Shown in pieces: positions 1 through 12,060 of a stretch of 33,310 nucleotides of DNA. Made by a program: the position numbers and the translations under genes. This stretch comes from Annulohypoxylon bovei var. microspora. Its lineage: Eukaryota > Ascomycota > Sordariomycetes > Xylariales > Hypoxylaceae. The stretch's first letter is position 1. The number at the start of each line of letters is the position of its first letter. The stretch covers positions 1-33,310 of the forward strand of contig MU405438.1 in assembly GCA_022836615.1 (NCBI GenBank), written 5' to 3'. The notes under the pieces are model-generated. The model saw only the letters and a list, made by a program, of their open reading frames with translations. It had not been told where the DNA came from and did not search any database.

Positions 1-301
1 TATTTTAAAAGTAAAATAATATTAATAATTATAATATAAATAATTAATATTTATTAAAATTTATAATTAATATAATTAAAGTTTAAAAAAATAATTAAAA
101 TTTATTTTCATAATTAAAAGCAAGCGATTAAAATTATATAAGTTTTAACTTTTAATAATAATATTTTTAATGGTAAATTTAATTATTAAAAAAAATATAT
201 TATTTAATTTTAAATTATAATTATAATTAATTAATTTTATTAAATTAATATTTAATAAAATTAATTAAATATACGTTTAAATTTTAAACCATTAAAGTAA
301 T

Positions 302-718
302 GGTTTTATTAATAAACGTTTTTTTAATTTTCGTTAAAACTTAAATAATATAATTAAATATGTCGGTATTATTTATTATTTTTAATTAATTATAATCATT
401 ATTAATTAAAAAATTAAAAAGCGTTATAAATCGTATAAGGAAATATTCTTTTTTCGTTAAATTTTAATTAAAGGTTTTCATTTAATTTTAATTAAAATTA
501 AGCTTATTATTAACGGAATTATTAAACTTGCCGTTTTGCATAATAATATCGACATTTTGTTTTTAATAAAAAGTATTTTAAATTAAATTAATTTATTATC
601 GGTTCGACCGTTTTGGGTACGTTTTAAAAGTTAACATGGTAAAATCTTTAAATATTATTAATTTAATAAATAAAAAGGATTTGGAAGGTTTAAAATAAAT
701 GGTGAAAAAGTAAATAAT
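302..718 (+). pseudogene. possible RIP-eroded coding segment, unknown
   Basis: The forward frame starting at 302 has about nine stops in 139 codons, all but a few TAA, including a stop-free run from about 461 to 582. Its translation contains residues uncommon in random AT-rich DNA: Gly, Val, Arg, Trp, and a short run reading RPFWVRF near 604-624. I do not recognise a family. No start or end can be set. The stop density is only slightly below chance, so this may be noncoding. Confidence 0.2.
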
Positions 719-2704
719 TAAAAAATAAAATTATTTAAATATTTAAATATTATGTTTTAAATATATTAATATTTATTATTAATAATTATGTATTAAAAAA
801 TCATAAATATTACTTAACTTATTTTTAATAAAAAAATAAATATTTAATATCACTTATATGTTATTTAAAAAAAAGGAAAAAAAAAATTATTTAAAAGTTA
901 ATTAAATTCGTTTAATAATATTATTAAATATTAATTTAATATTTTATTTATGATTTATATAAATAATATTTATTTACTCATTAATGGTATATATTATAAT
1001 CATTATGTATTTTTAATAAAATGATTTTTTTATATGTAATAATTATGATTAAAACATTAATAATCGGTTATGAAAAAAGCATGGTTTAAATATATATGGT
1101 GTAAATATAAAGTTAATTAAATTATTTAATTACATTTTATCGCGTCCGAATATAATAAAAGGTAAACTTACACCCGTTGCAACCATTAATTATTAATATA
1201 ATTAAAAGAATATTTTTTCGAGGTATAATATTTAATTATTATTTAATAAAAATTAAATTAAAAAATTAAAAATATTACTTTATATAATGGTTATATAATG
1301 AATTTATTAAAGTTTTAATTATTTATTATATAACATAAATAAAATTAAATAAAAAATGTTAAACGTTTAATAAATAATATATACATGTAACTTATTTAAA
1401 TGGGTAAATATATATAAAAACCCGTAAAAAAAAGAAATAAAAAGTAATAAATTTACTTAAAAAAAAAAAAAAAAAAAAAAGTGGGAAATGCGTATTTCGT
1501 TTTAATGTTAAATAACATGTAAATGATTATTTTATTATTAAATATTTATTTATATAATATAAATATCATTAATATTATAATTTTATATTTTTTATTATTA
1601 ACTTTTTTTTAAATTTAAGCTTTTTATACGATAATTAAATTAAAAAATGTGTTATATTTATAAGGATTAATAATATAATTAAAAATCCTTTTATTAAATT
1701 AATTTACTTATAAAAATATTTAAATATATTTTAATTTTATAATAAAACTTTTTTTGTTTTTTTTATAAATAATTTAAATATTAATTTAATTTTAAATATG
1801 TAATTTTTATGTAATTAATTATAAAAAAAATATGGGAAATAATAAAAAAATAATAAATAATATATTTAAAAAATTAAAAGCTTAATATGCGATAATATAA
1901 TGGTTATTTAAGTAGTTAATGAAAAATCATTAAATAAAAAAAATGTTATTATTAACTTTATTATTTTTTAATTCGGTAATTTATTATTATAATAATATAT
2001 TATTAATAATATTAAATATGTATTATAAAATATATTTTTAAATTATTAATTAATTTTATTAATGATAATATTTATTTTATTTATTTAAATAAAAGTTATG
2101 TTATTTTAATTGCCTTTTTTTAATGGTGTTAAAGAATAAACCGAATTTATAAACGATGCTTTTTCGATATTAAATAAAAAAACTATTAATATATTATTAA
2201 TTAATAATGTTTTAAATGATTTATAAGTATTTATAAGTTATTTATTTGCTTTTTTAAATAAAGATTTTTAATATATAAATGTATTATTAACGGGTATATA
2301 AGTTATGTTTTTTCTTAATTTTAAAGTTAATTAAATGTTTATTACGTATACCGTAAATGTTAAAAAAAAAATAATAATTATGTATTACTTATATTTTATA
2401 TATTAAAAGTTAATATTTAAAAAGTTTAACGCGGTTTAAATGAAAACTTATTATTTTAAATTTGCTTATTATTTAATATTTTATTAAACGTAAATTATAT
2501 TTCCGAAATAAATTTAAAACTTATTAATTAATTTAAGTTTATTTTATAAAATGTGAATCTTTATTTTTAATTAATAATAATATATTAAAAAATCATTATA
2601 TTTAAATAAATTAATAAGTTAATAAAACCGCGTTAATAATAATTTAACATTATTTTAATAATATTATAATAATGCGATAATAATATGAACATGGTATAAA
2701 CACG
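719..2704. other. AT-rich DNA without a recognisable gene
   Basis: There is no clear gene here. A run of 22 A lies at 1459-1480, followed by a short G-containing patch. The forward frame beginning at 2101 is somewhat stop-poor to about 2460 (about eight stops in 120 codons) and may be another eroded gene, but the signal is close to what chance gives at this composition. Position 1140-1180 keeps a small CG-containing patch of no evident meaning. Confidence 0.4.
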
Positions 2705-2770
2705 ATGTGGTAATAATGTGGTAATAATGTGGTAATAATGTGGTAATAATGTGGATATAATGTGGTAATA
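2705..2770 (+). repeat. 11-bp tandem repeat, 6 copies
   Basis: Six consecutive 11-bp units read ATGTGGTAATA; the fifth differs slightly (ATGTGGATATA). Each unit keeps two TpG dinucleotides although TpG is depleted around it. The simplest reading is that the array expanded by slippage after the region was mutated. Eleven base pairs is not a multiple of three, so it is not a coding repeat. Confidence 0.9.
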
Positions 2771-5098
2771 TTATAATTATAATACGATTATAATATAATA
2801 TTATTATATTACACGTTTTATATTTTTATTAACGTTATTTTATTAAAATAATTTATTATTAAAAATGAAGTTTATTAATAACGTTCATTAATCCACGGTT
2901 AATAACCATTATATATTTTATTTTAAAAAAATTTATATTTAAATGTCCGGTTAATAATTATAATATATGTAATATATAAAGGTTTTAAACGTTAAAAGAA
3001 TTTAAAAACCTTTTTATCGATGTTTCGGTTATTTTAATAAAAAATTTAATAAAATATTAATATTAACTTTTTATAATAACATTTATTAATTAACATTAAA
3101 AAAAAATTAATAATTTTATATTAAAAAGAAATTATATTTTAAAAAACATGGGAGGAAATAATTAAATTTATTAACATTAATAAATAATATTTAAGTTGTT
3201 AATTTTAATTAAATAAATCGTTTAATAATGAAATGAATATTTTTAATTAATAAGAATATTAAAAAGAAAAAAAAAATAATAAAAAATTATTATAAATTTT
3301 TATAAATAAAATTATTTATTAAAATTTATAAAAGAACTTTAATTTAAAATACGAATTAATAAAATTCCACATTATTATTATTACACTTTATAAACTTAAA
3401 TAATTTCCGATTTAAATTATTAAAATTATAAAAAGGTAACTTCGTTTTTAAATTAATTTTATTAACATTATTAAAGTAATTTAATTTTAATAATTAAAGT
3501 AAATTAAATGTTATTAATATATTACTTATTAACGGTAAACTTTAAACGATAAAATTTATTTTTTTAATTAAATTTTTAAAGATTTAAATTTTTATTCTTA
3601 TATTTTTTTAATTAATAGGTTTATTTTATAATTTAATTTATTATAACGCGGGTTATTCGTAAAAATATTAATTAAAGAAAAATTCATGCCCGGGGGTTTT
3701 TTTAATAGCGAAAAAGTAAAATACGTACGCGGGTACGTATGTTTAATAAAGTTATAAGTTTTAAAATCATATGGTAATAATATTCGTTAAATTATATTAA
3801 ATAAATATTTAATAACGGTAACGAAAATAAAATATTAACTTTATATTTTATAAAAACCTTAATATCGTTCCGCTTTTTTAATAAATGCCGGGCGTTTAAT
3901 TAATTTTTTATATAAAATACATTAAATGTGTTTTAAAGCTTATAAATAATATTTCGCATATATAAAATAATTATTTTAACTTTTATAATCTTTTTAAAGA
4001 ATCGTTATAATAAAAATTAATTTAATTAAATCTTATTATTACGATCGGAAAAAGCAAGCGGTTTTTAAAATTTTAATCGTTTTAAATTAATTTTATTAAA
4101 ATTATTAATAATAAATGGTAATAAATTTTCTTTTTTTTTTTCTTTTTCCGCTTTTTTTTTTTAAAATTATTTTTAAATTATTTTTTTATTTAACGAATTA
4201 TAACATTTTAATTTTATAAGTTTAAATATAAATGATTTTTAAATAACATGGTGAAAAATATTAATTTAAAAATAAAATATAAATAAATATTTTAATAATA
4301 ATTAATAAAAGGTAAAATTATTAAATAATATATAATATATATATATGAAATATATTATATTAACGTTATTTTTTAATAATTTAATGTTAATTAAAACGTG
4401 GGCAAAATAAAATTAAATTAAATGTTTTATATATTAATATTATTATATAAAATTATGCATAAAAATATTTTTTATATTATATAATTAATATGTATTATTT
4501 ATTATAATATATATTAATTATTTATATAAGTAAATAAAAAATAATATTATATATAATTTAATATAATATATTAATAAATTATTTAAATAATTATTAATAT
4601 ATTAATTTAATTATAAATAATGTTAAATTTATTATATTTCTTAAAATGTTAATTAATAATAAATATATGAAAATTTAAAATAAAAATTATTTTAATTAAT
4701 TAAAAAAAGCTTAATAATTATCATTATTTTATATTAATAAAAAAAGGTTATTTTATAACGTAAAAATCTTAATATTATTAAATTTTAATATATATGATAT
4801 AAATAAAATTAATATAAGAAAGTATGTATTTTTTTTCTTTAATATTTAATTAAATGCATCTTTTAATATTTTTATAAGTTTATGTATTTATTATTAATTA
4901 ACACTTTGGGAAATAAATGTTATTAATTTTATCCATTATATGGAAATAATGTTAAAAGATATTTTTCCTCGTATATAAATCTTTATATAAACGCATGTAT
5001 TAAAAATTATACTTTTAATTTAATTTAAAAAAATCCACACGCTTATACCCATTTATATACCTTTTTTTTTTTCCTTTTTCTCCCCTTTTAATCCCTTG
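2771..5098. other. AT-rich DNA; weak coding trace at 3662-3960
   Basis: This stretch is mostly degraded sequence. The forward frame from 3662 to about 3960 has seven stops in 100 codons, with a stop-free start that includes Met-Pro-Gly-Gly and Tyr-Val-Arg-Gly-Tyr. That composition suggests an eroded gene of unknown family, but I cannot name it. A CG-rich palindrome, ACGTACGCGGGTACGT, lies at about 3722-3737. Pyrimidine runs occur at 4129-4165 and 5060-5090. Nothing else is identifiable. Confidence 0.3.
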
Positions 5099-5455
5099 TT
5101 AAATTTCTTATAATTATATAATTAAATAAATCTCGAAAAAAACTTTTAATTAATTTAAATTATATTTTATATAAATCGTTTTATAAGTAAAAAATTAAAT
5201 TAAAAGTTAAATACATTTAAAAGTTTTTTATTAAAATGGTTTTATAATACATTTTACGTAAGCCTTTTTGCCTTATAAACATTTATTTTAAACCTTGATT
5301 TATTAATTATAAAATAATTTATAAAAAATGTAATTTAAATTAATTAAAAGCGCTTTTCGGGATTTATTTAATTATGTAATTATAAGAAATTTAAACTTAA
5401 GTTAAAAAAGTAAGAAACGGTGGAATTAAAAGGGATATAAATTATAATAAAAGAA
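5099..5455 (+). repeat. dispersed repeat family, copy 1
   Basis: This copy aligns by eye, in the same orientation, with 24222-24575. Shared blocks include TTCTTATAATTATATAATTA near the left edge, a middle block around ATTTATAA-AAATGTAATT, and a GGATTTATTTAA / AGATTTATTTAA block near the right. Copies differ mainly by transitions and small indels. The edges are approximate and there is no coding evidence. It is probably a relic of a transposable element mutated by RIP. Confidence 0.55.
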
Positions 5456-6462
5456 AAGTAAATTAAATTAATTAAATTTTCGTCGGTTATTAATACTTTT
5501 AATTATATGGCGATTTATATATAATTTTAAGTACCTTTTAATATCTTTTATATAACGGATAAAACTTACGATATTTATATAACGGATTTAACATTACTTT
5601 TAATTATATAACGATTTTAATTATGCTTTAAATTTATAAAAAATTATTATAACGGGGTTAAATAAAATTAAATATTTAAGAAAATATTTAAGTAAATATA
5701 TTAATAAATATAAAGAAATTAATTTATTTTTTATTTAAATAAAGCGCGGTATAATTGGTTTTATATGAATTTTTATATAAATGGATATATTTTTAATTTC
5801 GAAGGCTTATGCTTTATTCCACTTTTATTAATTTAAAGTACACTTTTTAATTAATTATATTACATTAAAAAAATATTTTAATTTATTATAATTAAAAAAG
5901 TTTAAAAGTGTATTTAAAGTTAAATTAAATAAATTAAATTATATTATTTTAATTTAATAAATTATTAAAAAATAAATGATTAAATTATAATAAATAAATT
6001 TAACACTTGAAAAACATGAAATTAATTAAGCTACATTAAGGTAAAATTAATTTATTTAAGTTTAAAAACACTCGTAAATATAATTTAATTATTTTTTTAT
6101 AAATTATTTTTTTATAAAAGCTTTTTAATAACTTTTTAACAACTTTTTAACCAGTTATTACTTAATAACGAAAGGATTTTATATAATGTAATTAAATTCA
6201 TTCGATTTATTTAAATGAAATTAATATATTAATATTTTCTTATATTTTATTATTAATTAATTAAGGTAAAATTAAGTTATAAAAAGATGAATAATTAAGG
6301 GGTAAAGTAAAAGAAAGTTAAAGTAAAAATAAAGTTACGAAAAAAGGTAATGCAAAGTTTTAATTAATTAAAATCGAAAAAATAAAAGTAATAATTACAA
6401 CGGTTATAATAAACATAATTGTAACCATAATTTTAACCATAACTTTAATTATTTAAAAGGTT
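5456..6462. other. AT-rich DNA without a recognisable gene
   Basis: No gene is recognised. Positions 5490-5630 contain loosely repeated motifs of the type TATATAACGGAT. Positions 6290-6340 are purine-rich (AAAGTAAAAGAAAGTTAAAG type), and 6395-6450 carry several ACCATAA-type repeats just upstream of the minisatellite. Confidence 0.35.
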
Positions 6463-6882
6463 AATAAATTAAGTTAAAAACTTAATTTTTAATAAGTTAA
6501 ATTAAAGATTTAATTTTTAATAAATTAAGTTAAGGACTTAATTTTTAACAAGTTAAGTTAAAGATTTAATTTTTAATAAATTAAATTAAGGACTTGATTT
6601 TTAATAAGTTAAGTCAAGGATTTAATCTTTAATAAGTTAAGTTAAAGACTTGATTTTTAATAAATTAAGTTAAAGACTTAATTTTTAATAAGTTAAATCA
6701 AAGACTTAATTTTTAATAAATTAAGTCAAGGACTTAATCTTTAATAAATTAAGTTAAGGACTTGATTTTTAATAAGTTAAATCAAGGATTTAATTTTTAA
6801 TAAATTAAATTAAAGATTTAATTTTTAATAAATTAAGTTAAAGACTTAATCTTTAATAAATTAAATTAAAGACTTAATTTAA
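6463..6882 (+). repeat. 28-bp minisatellite, 15 copies
   Basis: There are fifteen head-to-tail units of exactly 28 bp with no length variation. The least-mutated units contain AAGTCAAGGACTTGATTTTT. Each unit has a short dyad, AAGTC-AAG-GACTT, so the array can form many small hairpins. Variation between units is almost entirely at CAA/TAA and TTG/TTA positions, that is, the CpA/TpG sites RIP attacks. The array therefore predates at least the last RIP cycle. The unit length is not a multiple of three and there are no spacers, so it is neither a coding repeat nor a CRISPR array. Confidence 0.95.
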
Positions 6883-7963
6883 AAAAAGTTGCTTTTCGTT
6901 TTTATATAAAGGATTTAAAGCCCTTGAAAAAATAAGCTCGAAAAAAATAATTAAGCATAATTTTAAAAAAAATAATTAAATAAAACTTCGAAAACTAGCC
7001 TTTATATAAAAGGAAAAACTTATGTAAATAATTATACATTTAATTAAACGTTATAAAAAAAAAGAAATAAAAGAAAAAAGTAAATTAATAAAAAAGATGC
7101 ATTTAATTAAAAAAAGGCGCTTATTTAATCGATTTTTAATAACCATATTAAAAGCCGTTAAATCGATAAAAATTTAATTTAAATTAATTAATTAATTAAT
7201 TAACGGCTGCAAATAACCGGCGGAAGGTTTTTATAAGGCGCGCGCAATGCGTTAAATAAAAACATAAAACCGGCCATTTAAATAAATTAAATAAAACGTT
7301 GAAAAAAGTGTAAAAGTAAGAAATTAAAAAATTAAACTTAAAAATTTCAAAGTTATAATTTCAATTAATTAAGATCCCGAAAAACGGATAAAATTAAAAA
7401 TATTTGTTTAATTTAATAATATATTTAATTAAAAGTTATAAATAAGTTAATACGGAATTAAAAAAGATTTAACGTTAAATAAATGTAAAAGTTTAAAAAA
7501 AAAACCTTTTATATAATAAAAGTATAACGTATTTTATAATTAAAATTTAAGGTTATTATATCCATGGATACAAAGATTTTACATTATTAATTTATATTAA
7601 AAAAAAATATATTATAAATAAATAATTAAATAAATAAATAATAAATATATTAATTAATTAAATAAATAATTATTTTTCTTTATTTATATTAATATTTTTT
7701 TTTATTTAAATTTATTAAACTCATAATATTTATAATTAATAATATTTAAATTAATAAATATTTTATTAAATTATATATTAATATTAATATTAATATTAAA
7801 CATAAAAAAATTATGGTTTTTTAAAAATAAAGTAATAAATATTAAAAGATTTTATTATAAATTTATTATTTAAATGTTTATTATTTATGTTATTATTATT
7901 AAAGTTAAAATTAAAAGAAAATAATATTAATAATATAAATTTATTTAAATTAAAAATTTATAA
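6883..7963. other. AT-rich DNA without a recognisable gene
   Basis: Positions 7130-7270 keep more G and C than their surroundings (AACCGGCGGAAGG and GGCGCGCGCAATGCG near 7215-7252) but show no convincing frame. Positions 7590-7800 are almost pure A/T simple sequence (AAATAAATAA and TTAATATTAA types). No gene is recognised. Confidence 0.4.
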
Positions 7964-8560
7964 AAGCTTTTAAAATTAAAAACCTTTTTCATTAATATTA
8001 ATATCGCTTTTATTATAATGTTTTTTAAAACTTTTTTCTTTATTAATAAAGCATATTATTTCTTTTTTTTTAACCGAATAAATTTAATAATAATTTTTAT
8101 TAACCTCATTTTAAAAACGTTTTTTCATACGGTTAAAAAGCGGCGCTAATTTATAAACTTTAAATATTAATTTAATAATTTTAAAAGTGATGTTAAAAGG
8201 AAATTTAAGCGCATTTAACTCGCGTATATAAATTTAAAAGTTATTTCGTTTAATTAAAAAAAACCGGAATATGTATTTTTAAAATATAAACCAAATAAAT
8301 ATAATAAACATATATTTATAAAAAACGTTATAAATATTTTAATATTTATAATTATAAAATTATGCTTTTTACTCGAAAATATAACGAAACCGTGAATGTA
8401 AAAAATGAAATATAATTTCGTATTTTTCGTTAATAAACTTTAAAAATATAATAAGTTTTAATTTATTAATTATATAATAAATGTTAAAGTAAAATAACAT
8501 TTTATTATTTATATTATTTATCGGTTATAAGTTTTTATTTTTTTTATTTTATACGTATTA
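7964..8560 (+). pseudogene. possible RIP-eroded gene, unknown
   Basis: The forward frame starting at 7964 is open for 61 codons to a stop at 8147. It has only about nine stops in 199 codons to 8560, well below what this composition gives by chance. The translation after 8180 has mixed charged and aromatic residues, for example a run reading KKPEYVFLKYKP at about 8256-8291, more like a mutated gene than random AT sequence. No domain is recognised, and no start codon or true end can be fixed. It ends about 250 bp before the retroelement target duplication and is not part of that element. Confidence 0.35.
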
Positions 8561-8802
8561 AAATATATTATTTATAATAAATTATAAAATAATAAAAATG
8601 AAAATAATATATAAATGTTAAATGTTATAATATAATTAAATAACTTAATAACATTTATTATAAATAATAATAATATTACGAAATATTTTTTTTAAAACCG
8701 GCTTTTTCCATGTTAAAATAAAGTGTATTTTAAAATTACGTTATATAATTAATAAGTTTTTATAAAAAAAGATTTAATAAAAGAAATTAAACGTAATAAA
8801 AT

Positions 8803-8807
8803 ATTTA
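8803..8807. repeat. target-site duplication, left copy
   Basis: ATTTA lies directly before the 5' LTR and is repeated exactly at 18322-18326 directly after the 3' LTR. A 5-bp duplication is the usual product of Ty3/Gypsy integrase. Because both copies match, the element was inserted as one unit and has not been rearranged across its ends. Confidence 0.9.
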
Positions 8808-8953
8808 TATTAAAAGTGGCGTAAAAATAATTAAAATAAAATAACCACATCCTTGAATAAACCGTGCATAACTTTATGTAAGAAAGTTTCACGTATTAAA
8901 AAACTTAAAAAATATAATTATTTTATAATTTTTATATTAATTGTTATTTTATA
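8808..8953 (+). repeat. 5' LTR
   Basis: This is 146 bp long and begins TATTAAAAGTGG, the mutated form of the canonical TG start that the 3' LTR keeps as TGTTAAAAGTGG. It ends in TATTTTATA where the 3' copy has TATTTTACA. It aligns end to end with 18176-18321 without any gap. I count 24 differences, all C/T or G/A. Confidence 0.95.
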
Positions 8954-8955
8954 AT

Positions 8956-8973
8956 TGGTAATTTTGCTTATTA
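8956..8973 (+). other. candidate primer-binding site
   Basis: The sequence TGGTAATTTTGCTTATTA begins two bases after the 5' LTR. TGG pairs with the CCA end common to tRNAs, and TGGTA fits a tRNA ending in TACCA. RIP may have altered the remaining bases, so the primer tRNA cannot be named. Confidence 0.5.
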
Positions 8974-9660
8974 TTGTGCGACGCTTTAACGTCGACCCAT
9001 CTTTAAAAACCCGCTTTATAAAATAATAAATAAAATTTTTACCCCCTTATACCAACGATGTAAAAAAAGGATTAAATTTTCGTTTATTACTTAAAATTAA
9101 TTCGAAGCTATTCGAAGTTAACCAAAAACCTACCATAAAAAAAAAACATATAAACGAAAAATATACGTGTTATAACTTACGCACTTATTATATTTAATTA
9201 TTACGCCTTTTTTAATAAAACTTAATTTAAGCTTAATTATTGAAGTATTAACTTATATTTGTTAAATTCCAATTGATTTATAATCCAATTAATCCATTTT
9301 TTCATTATATACCTTTTATAATTTTCTTTTAATTATTTTAATTTATTTTCGTTTAAACATATATCGTTATTTTCATAATCTTAAGAAATAATACAAATTA
9401 TTACCTTCTTATTAAATCATAAAAATTTTACAATAATTCAATATATATTAAATTATAAGATTTATTTATTCGAATTTTACGTTAATTCCTTGGAAACATT
9501 TAAAGTTATAATCGTAACATTATTAATAATTACTTAAATTATACGAAACTTTTCTTAATTAATAATAATATATAACCTTAAATGGGTTATAAATATTCTT
9601 AAATTTTGGAATAAATTTAATAAGTTATATTCATATTTATTAACATTAAATTCCTGATTT
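8974..9660 (+). other. retroelement leader, possibly start of gag
   Basis: This lies between the primer-binding site and clearly coding gag. An ATG at 9058 is in the gag-pol frame, but about a dozen stops, including three TGA codons (9241, 9274, 9655), follow before 9661. Those could be mutated codons or signs that this is an untranslated leader. C and CpA are retained here while G and TpG are rare, so mutation struck mainly one strand. CGACGCTTTAACGTCGACCC at 8979-8998 keeps a short dyad. Confidence 0.4.
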
Positions 9661-12060
9661 TTATTACTTAAAGCATAATCCGAAATAAGATTTCCCATAT
9701 TTCCCATATTATTAAGGTGGAAAAATATCATCGATTTTTAAACCTTTAATAATAATGAAAATATAAAGTTCGAGGATTTATAAATTAATTCACATAAAAA
9801 TTTATTACCTTTAAAAGTTAAATTATTTGTAAAATTAAAGGAACCATTTTAAGATTTATTACGAATTTAATTACCACTTAATTTATTATTATTAATTCCA
9901 CTTATTTTATAATCGAAACCGTAATTATTAACATTAATTAAAACATAACCGTTTAAGCCACAATTACTTACCATACCATAATTAAGTTTATTTAAGCCAC
10001 AAATTCCCATTGTGCCATTATTTATTATGCCCACGCCATAACTTATTGTACCCACGCTATAATTTATTATGCCTACGCTATAACTTATTATGCTTAAACC
10101 ATAAGTTATTATATTTATAACACAACCTATTATACCTAAGCCACAAGTTATTATGTTTACGCTATAAACGTTATAACCGTTAAAACCATTTATTATGCCC
10201 ACGCCACAATTAATAACGCTTAAGCCAAAACCTATTATACTTAAAATAACGATAATTAAATTAATAACGCCTCATCCATAACTTATTATATTATCGAAGC
10301 TAAAAGCGTTCGACCCATTTTTATTTAAATTTAAAAAGTTTAAATCTTTATAAACTTAATTAAACATAACTTTTATTAAACCATTTTCTTTATTATTAAA
10401 CGTATAAAAACTTAAACTTTACGTTAAATCGTTAATTTAACGCACATATATAACGGCTTATATATTTATAAAAAAGCGTGGTATATAAATTAATCCATAT
10501 ATAAAATCAAAGGTATTTACTTAAATTAATAAGATAATAATTAACAAAAATATAAATAACGAATTAACATTTAATAACGATAATAAAATACTTTAATTAC
10601 CACCCCCACCTCTTAACATTAACGCCGTAAAAAAAGCAATATTAATAAAACGCATTATTAAAATGACACGAACATTTCATTTAACCTTTATAATATAAGT
10701 AAAAAACATGGTTTAACCGCTTTTTAACGTTATACGGGACATTCGTGAAATAATATAAAATAATCGGGGAAACGATCGTGGTAATAATTAAAGCTTAAAA
10801 GATATTAATTTCTTTTAGCTAAATCTTTTTTTATTAACTAGCCTTAATAAAATAATCACGGTTAATAAAAAAATTATTTAATAAAATATATATTTATTCA
10901 TTAAATTAATACAAGTAACATACATTACGGATAACCATATAAACTTTATTCGATAATAATTTCCATAATTATTACGTAAAAAAGCTTAATAATGGTGGAT
11001 AAATATATTAATACCTACGGAAAAAAGTTAAATATTAGTAAATAACGAAGTGGTATTAAAACGATTTTTCGATTATTTCAAAATCTTTGAATCGGAGGTT
11101 ATCGCTTTTATAAAGGATGCGAAATACATTAAGGATAATTATTTATAAAATGTATTTATTAAATTATAAGTTATAAAATTAATACGTAATTGTTACGTAA
11201 CTCATATAAATCGAACCATTTAACATTTATTAATAATTTATAATACATTAAACGATAATTTACGTGTATTAATACCTTAACCCGAAATTAAAATAAGATT
11301 TAAAACTTACTTTCATTTTTTAAGAAATAAATAATAAACATAAAAAAGCTAATTATTAACATTTGGAAAAAAGGACTTTATAATAATGTTAATAAGTTAA
11401 CGAATGTTTAATAAATTATTAATAAATCCAATAACGGATTTAATACGAATGATTATTATAAATGCGGCTAATATAACATTAATATAATATAATGAATCTA
11501 ATAATAATTAATTAACCCCCTTTAAATTATATTATGGTTTAAATTACGACGAATAATTAAACCCATTTAAAACATATTATAATTCAAATCGTAAACGTGA
11601 AAACCGTTCGTTAATTAATAATCGTAAATATAATAATCGTTTATATAATAATTAACAATATAATAATAATCGTTCATATTTTAATAATTAATAATATAAT
11701 AATAACCGATAATATAATAACAACCGTTTATACCGTAATAATTACCATAATAATTATTAAAATAATTAAAAAAACCGCCCATAATAAAATAATTATAAAC
11801 GTTTAAATTATCGACGAGGTAATTAATAATCGCAAAGTTAATAAAAACGTCACTTTAATTAATATCGTTAATATAAAAACGACGGTCGACCATACAAACG
11901 TTTTTAACGATAAGGTTAATAAGGTAAAAATAATTAAAAAAAAAATTACTTGGAATAAACAATAAAATATAAATATAACGATTTAAAACGCAAAAAAAAA
12001 AAAAGCAAACTTAAAACAAACGGATACTTTTTAATAAAAAATTATAAGGAAAACATAAAT
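9661..12060 (+). pseudogene. gag: Gag of the Ty3/Gypsy element, stop-riddled
   Basis: Gag forms the retroelement particle and binds its RNA. The forward frame used by pol is followed back to here. In order: a Pro/Gln-rich segment with a heptad repeat (10021-10248), then a segment with FDPFLF at 10309-10326, then a capsid-like region (10981-11290) whose spacing of Phe, Lys-Asp, Tyr and Leu residues resembles a Retrotrans_gag domain. After that comes a basic tail rich in Asn, Tyr and Arg (11510-11860, repeated YNNR-type motifs) in the usual place of the RNA-binding region. I do not see a clear CCHC knuckle; Cys codons may have become Tyr. Many TAA stops interrupt the frame. Family assignment rests on position and weak motif likeness; the start is uncertain. 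Confidence 0.7.
10021..10248 (+). repeat. 21-bp repeat encoding a Pro-rich heptad in Gag
   Basis: In the gag frame the sequence repeats a seven-residue pattern of the type T-P-Q-L-I-M-P (K-P-Q-V-I-M and similar variants) for about ten units; CCA/CTA and CAA/TAA differences among units fit RIP. The period of 21 bp keeps the frame. A chance reverse-strand open frame covers the same DNA (9867-10202) and is only a by-product of the repeat. Confidence 0.75.

Noticed and set aside
6463..6882. Possible CRISPR array (28-bp repeat)
   Set aside because: Units are directly abutting with no spacers, and the setting is eukaryotic.
9867..10202. 111-codon open frame on the reverse strand, Gly/Ile/Asn/Tyr-rich
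   Set aside because: It is the reverse reading of the 21-bp Pro-rich repeat in Gag; the forward frame matches the rest of gag-pol.
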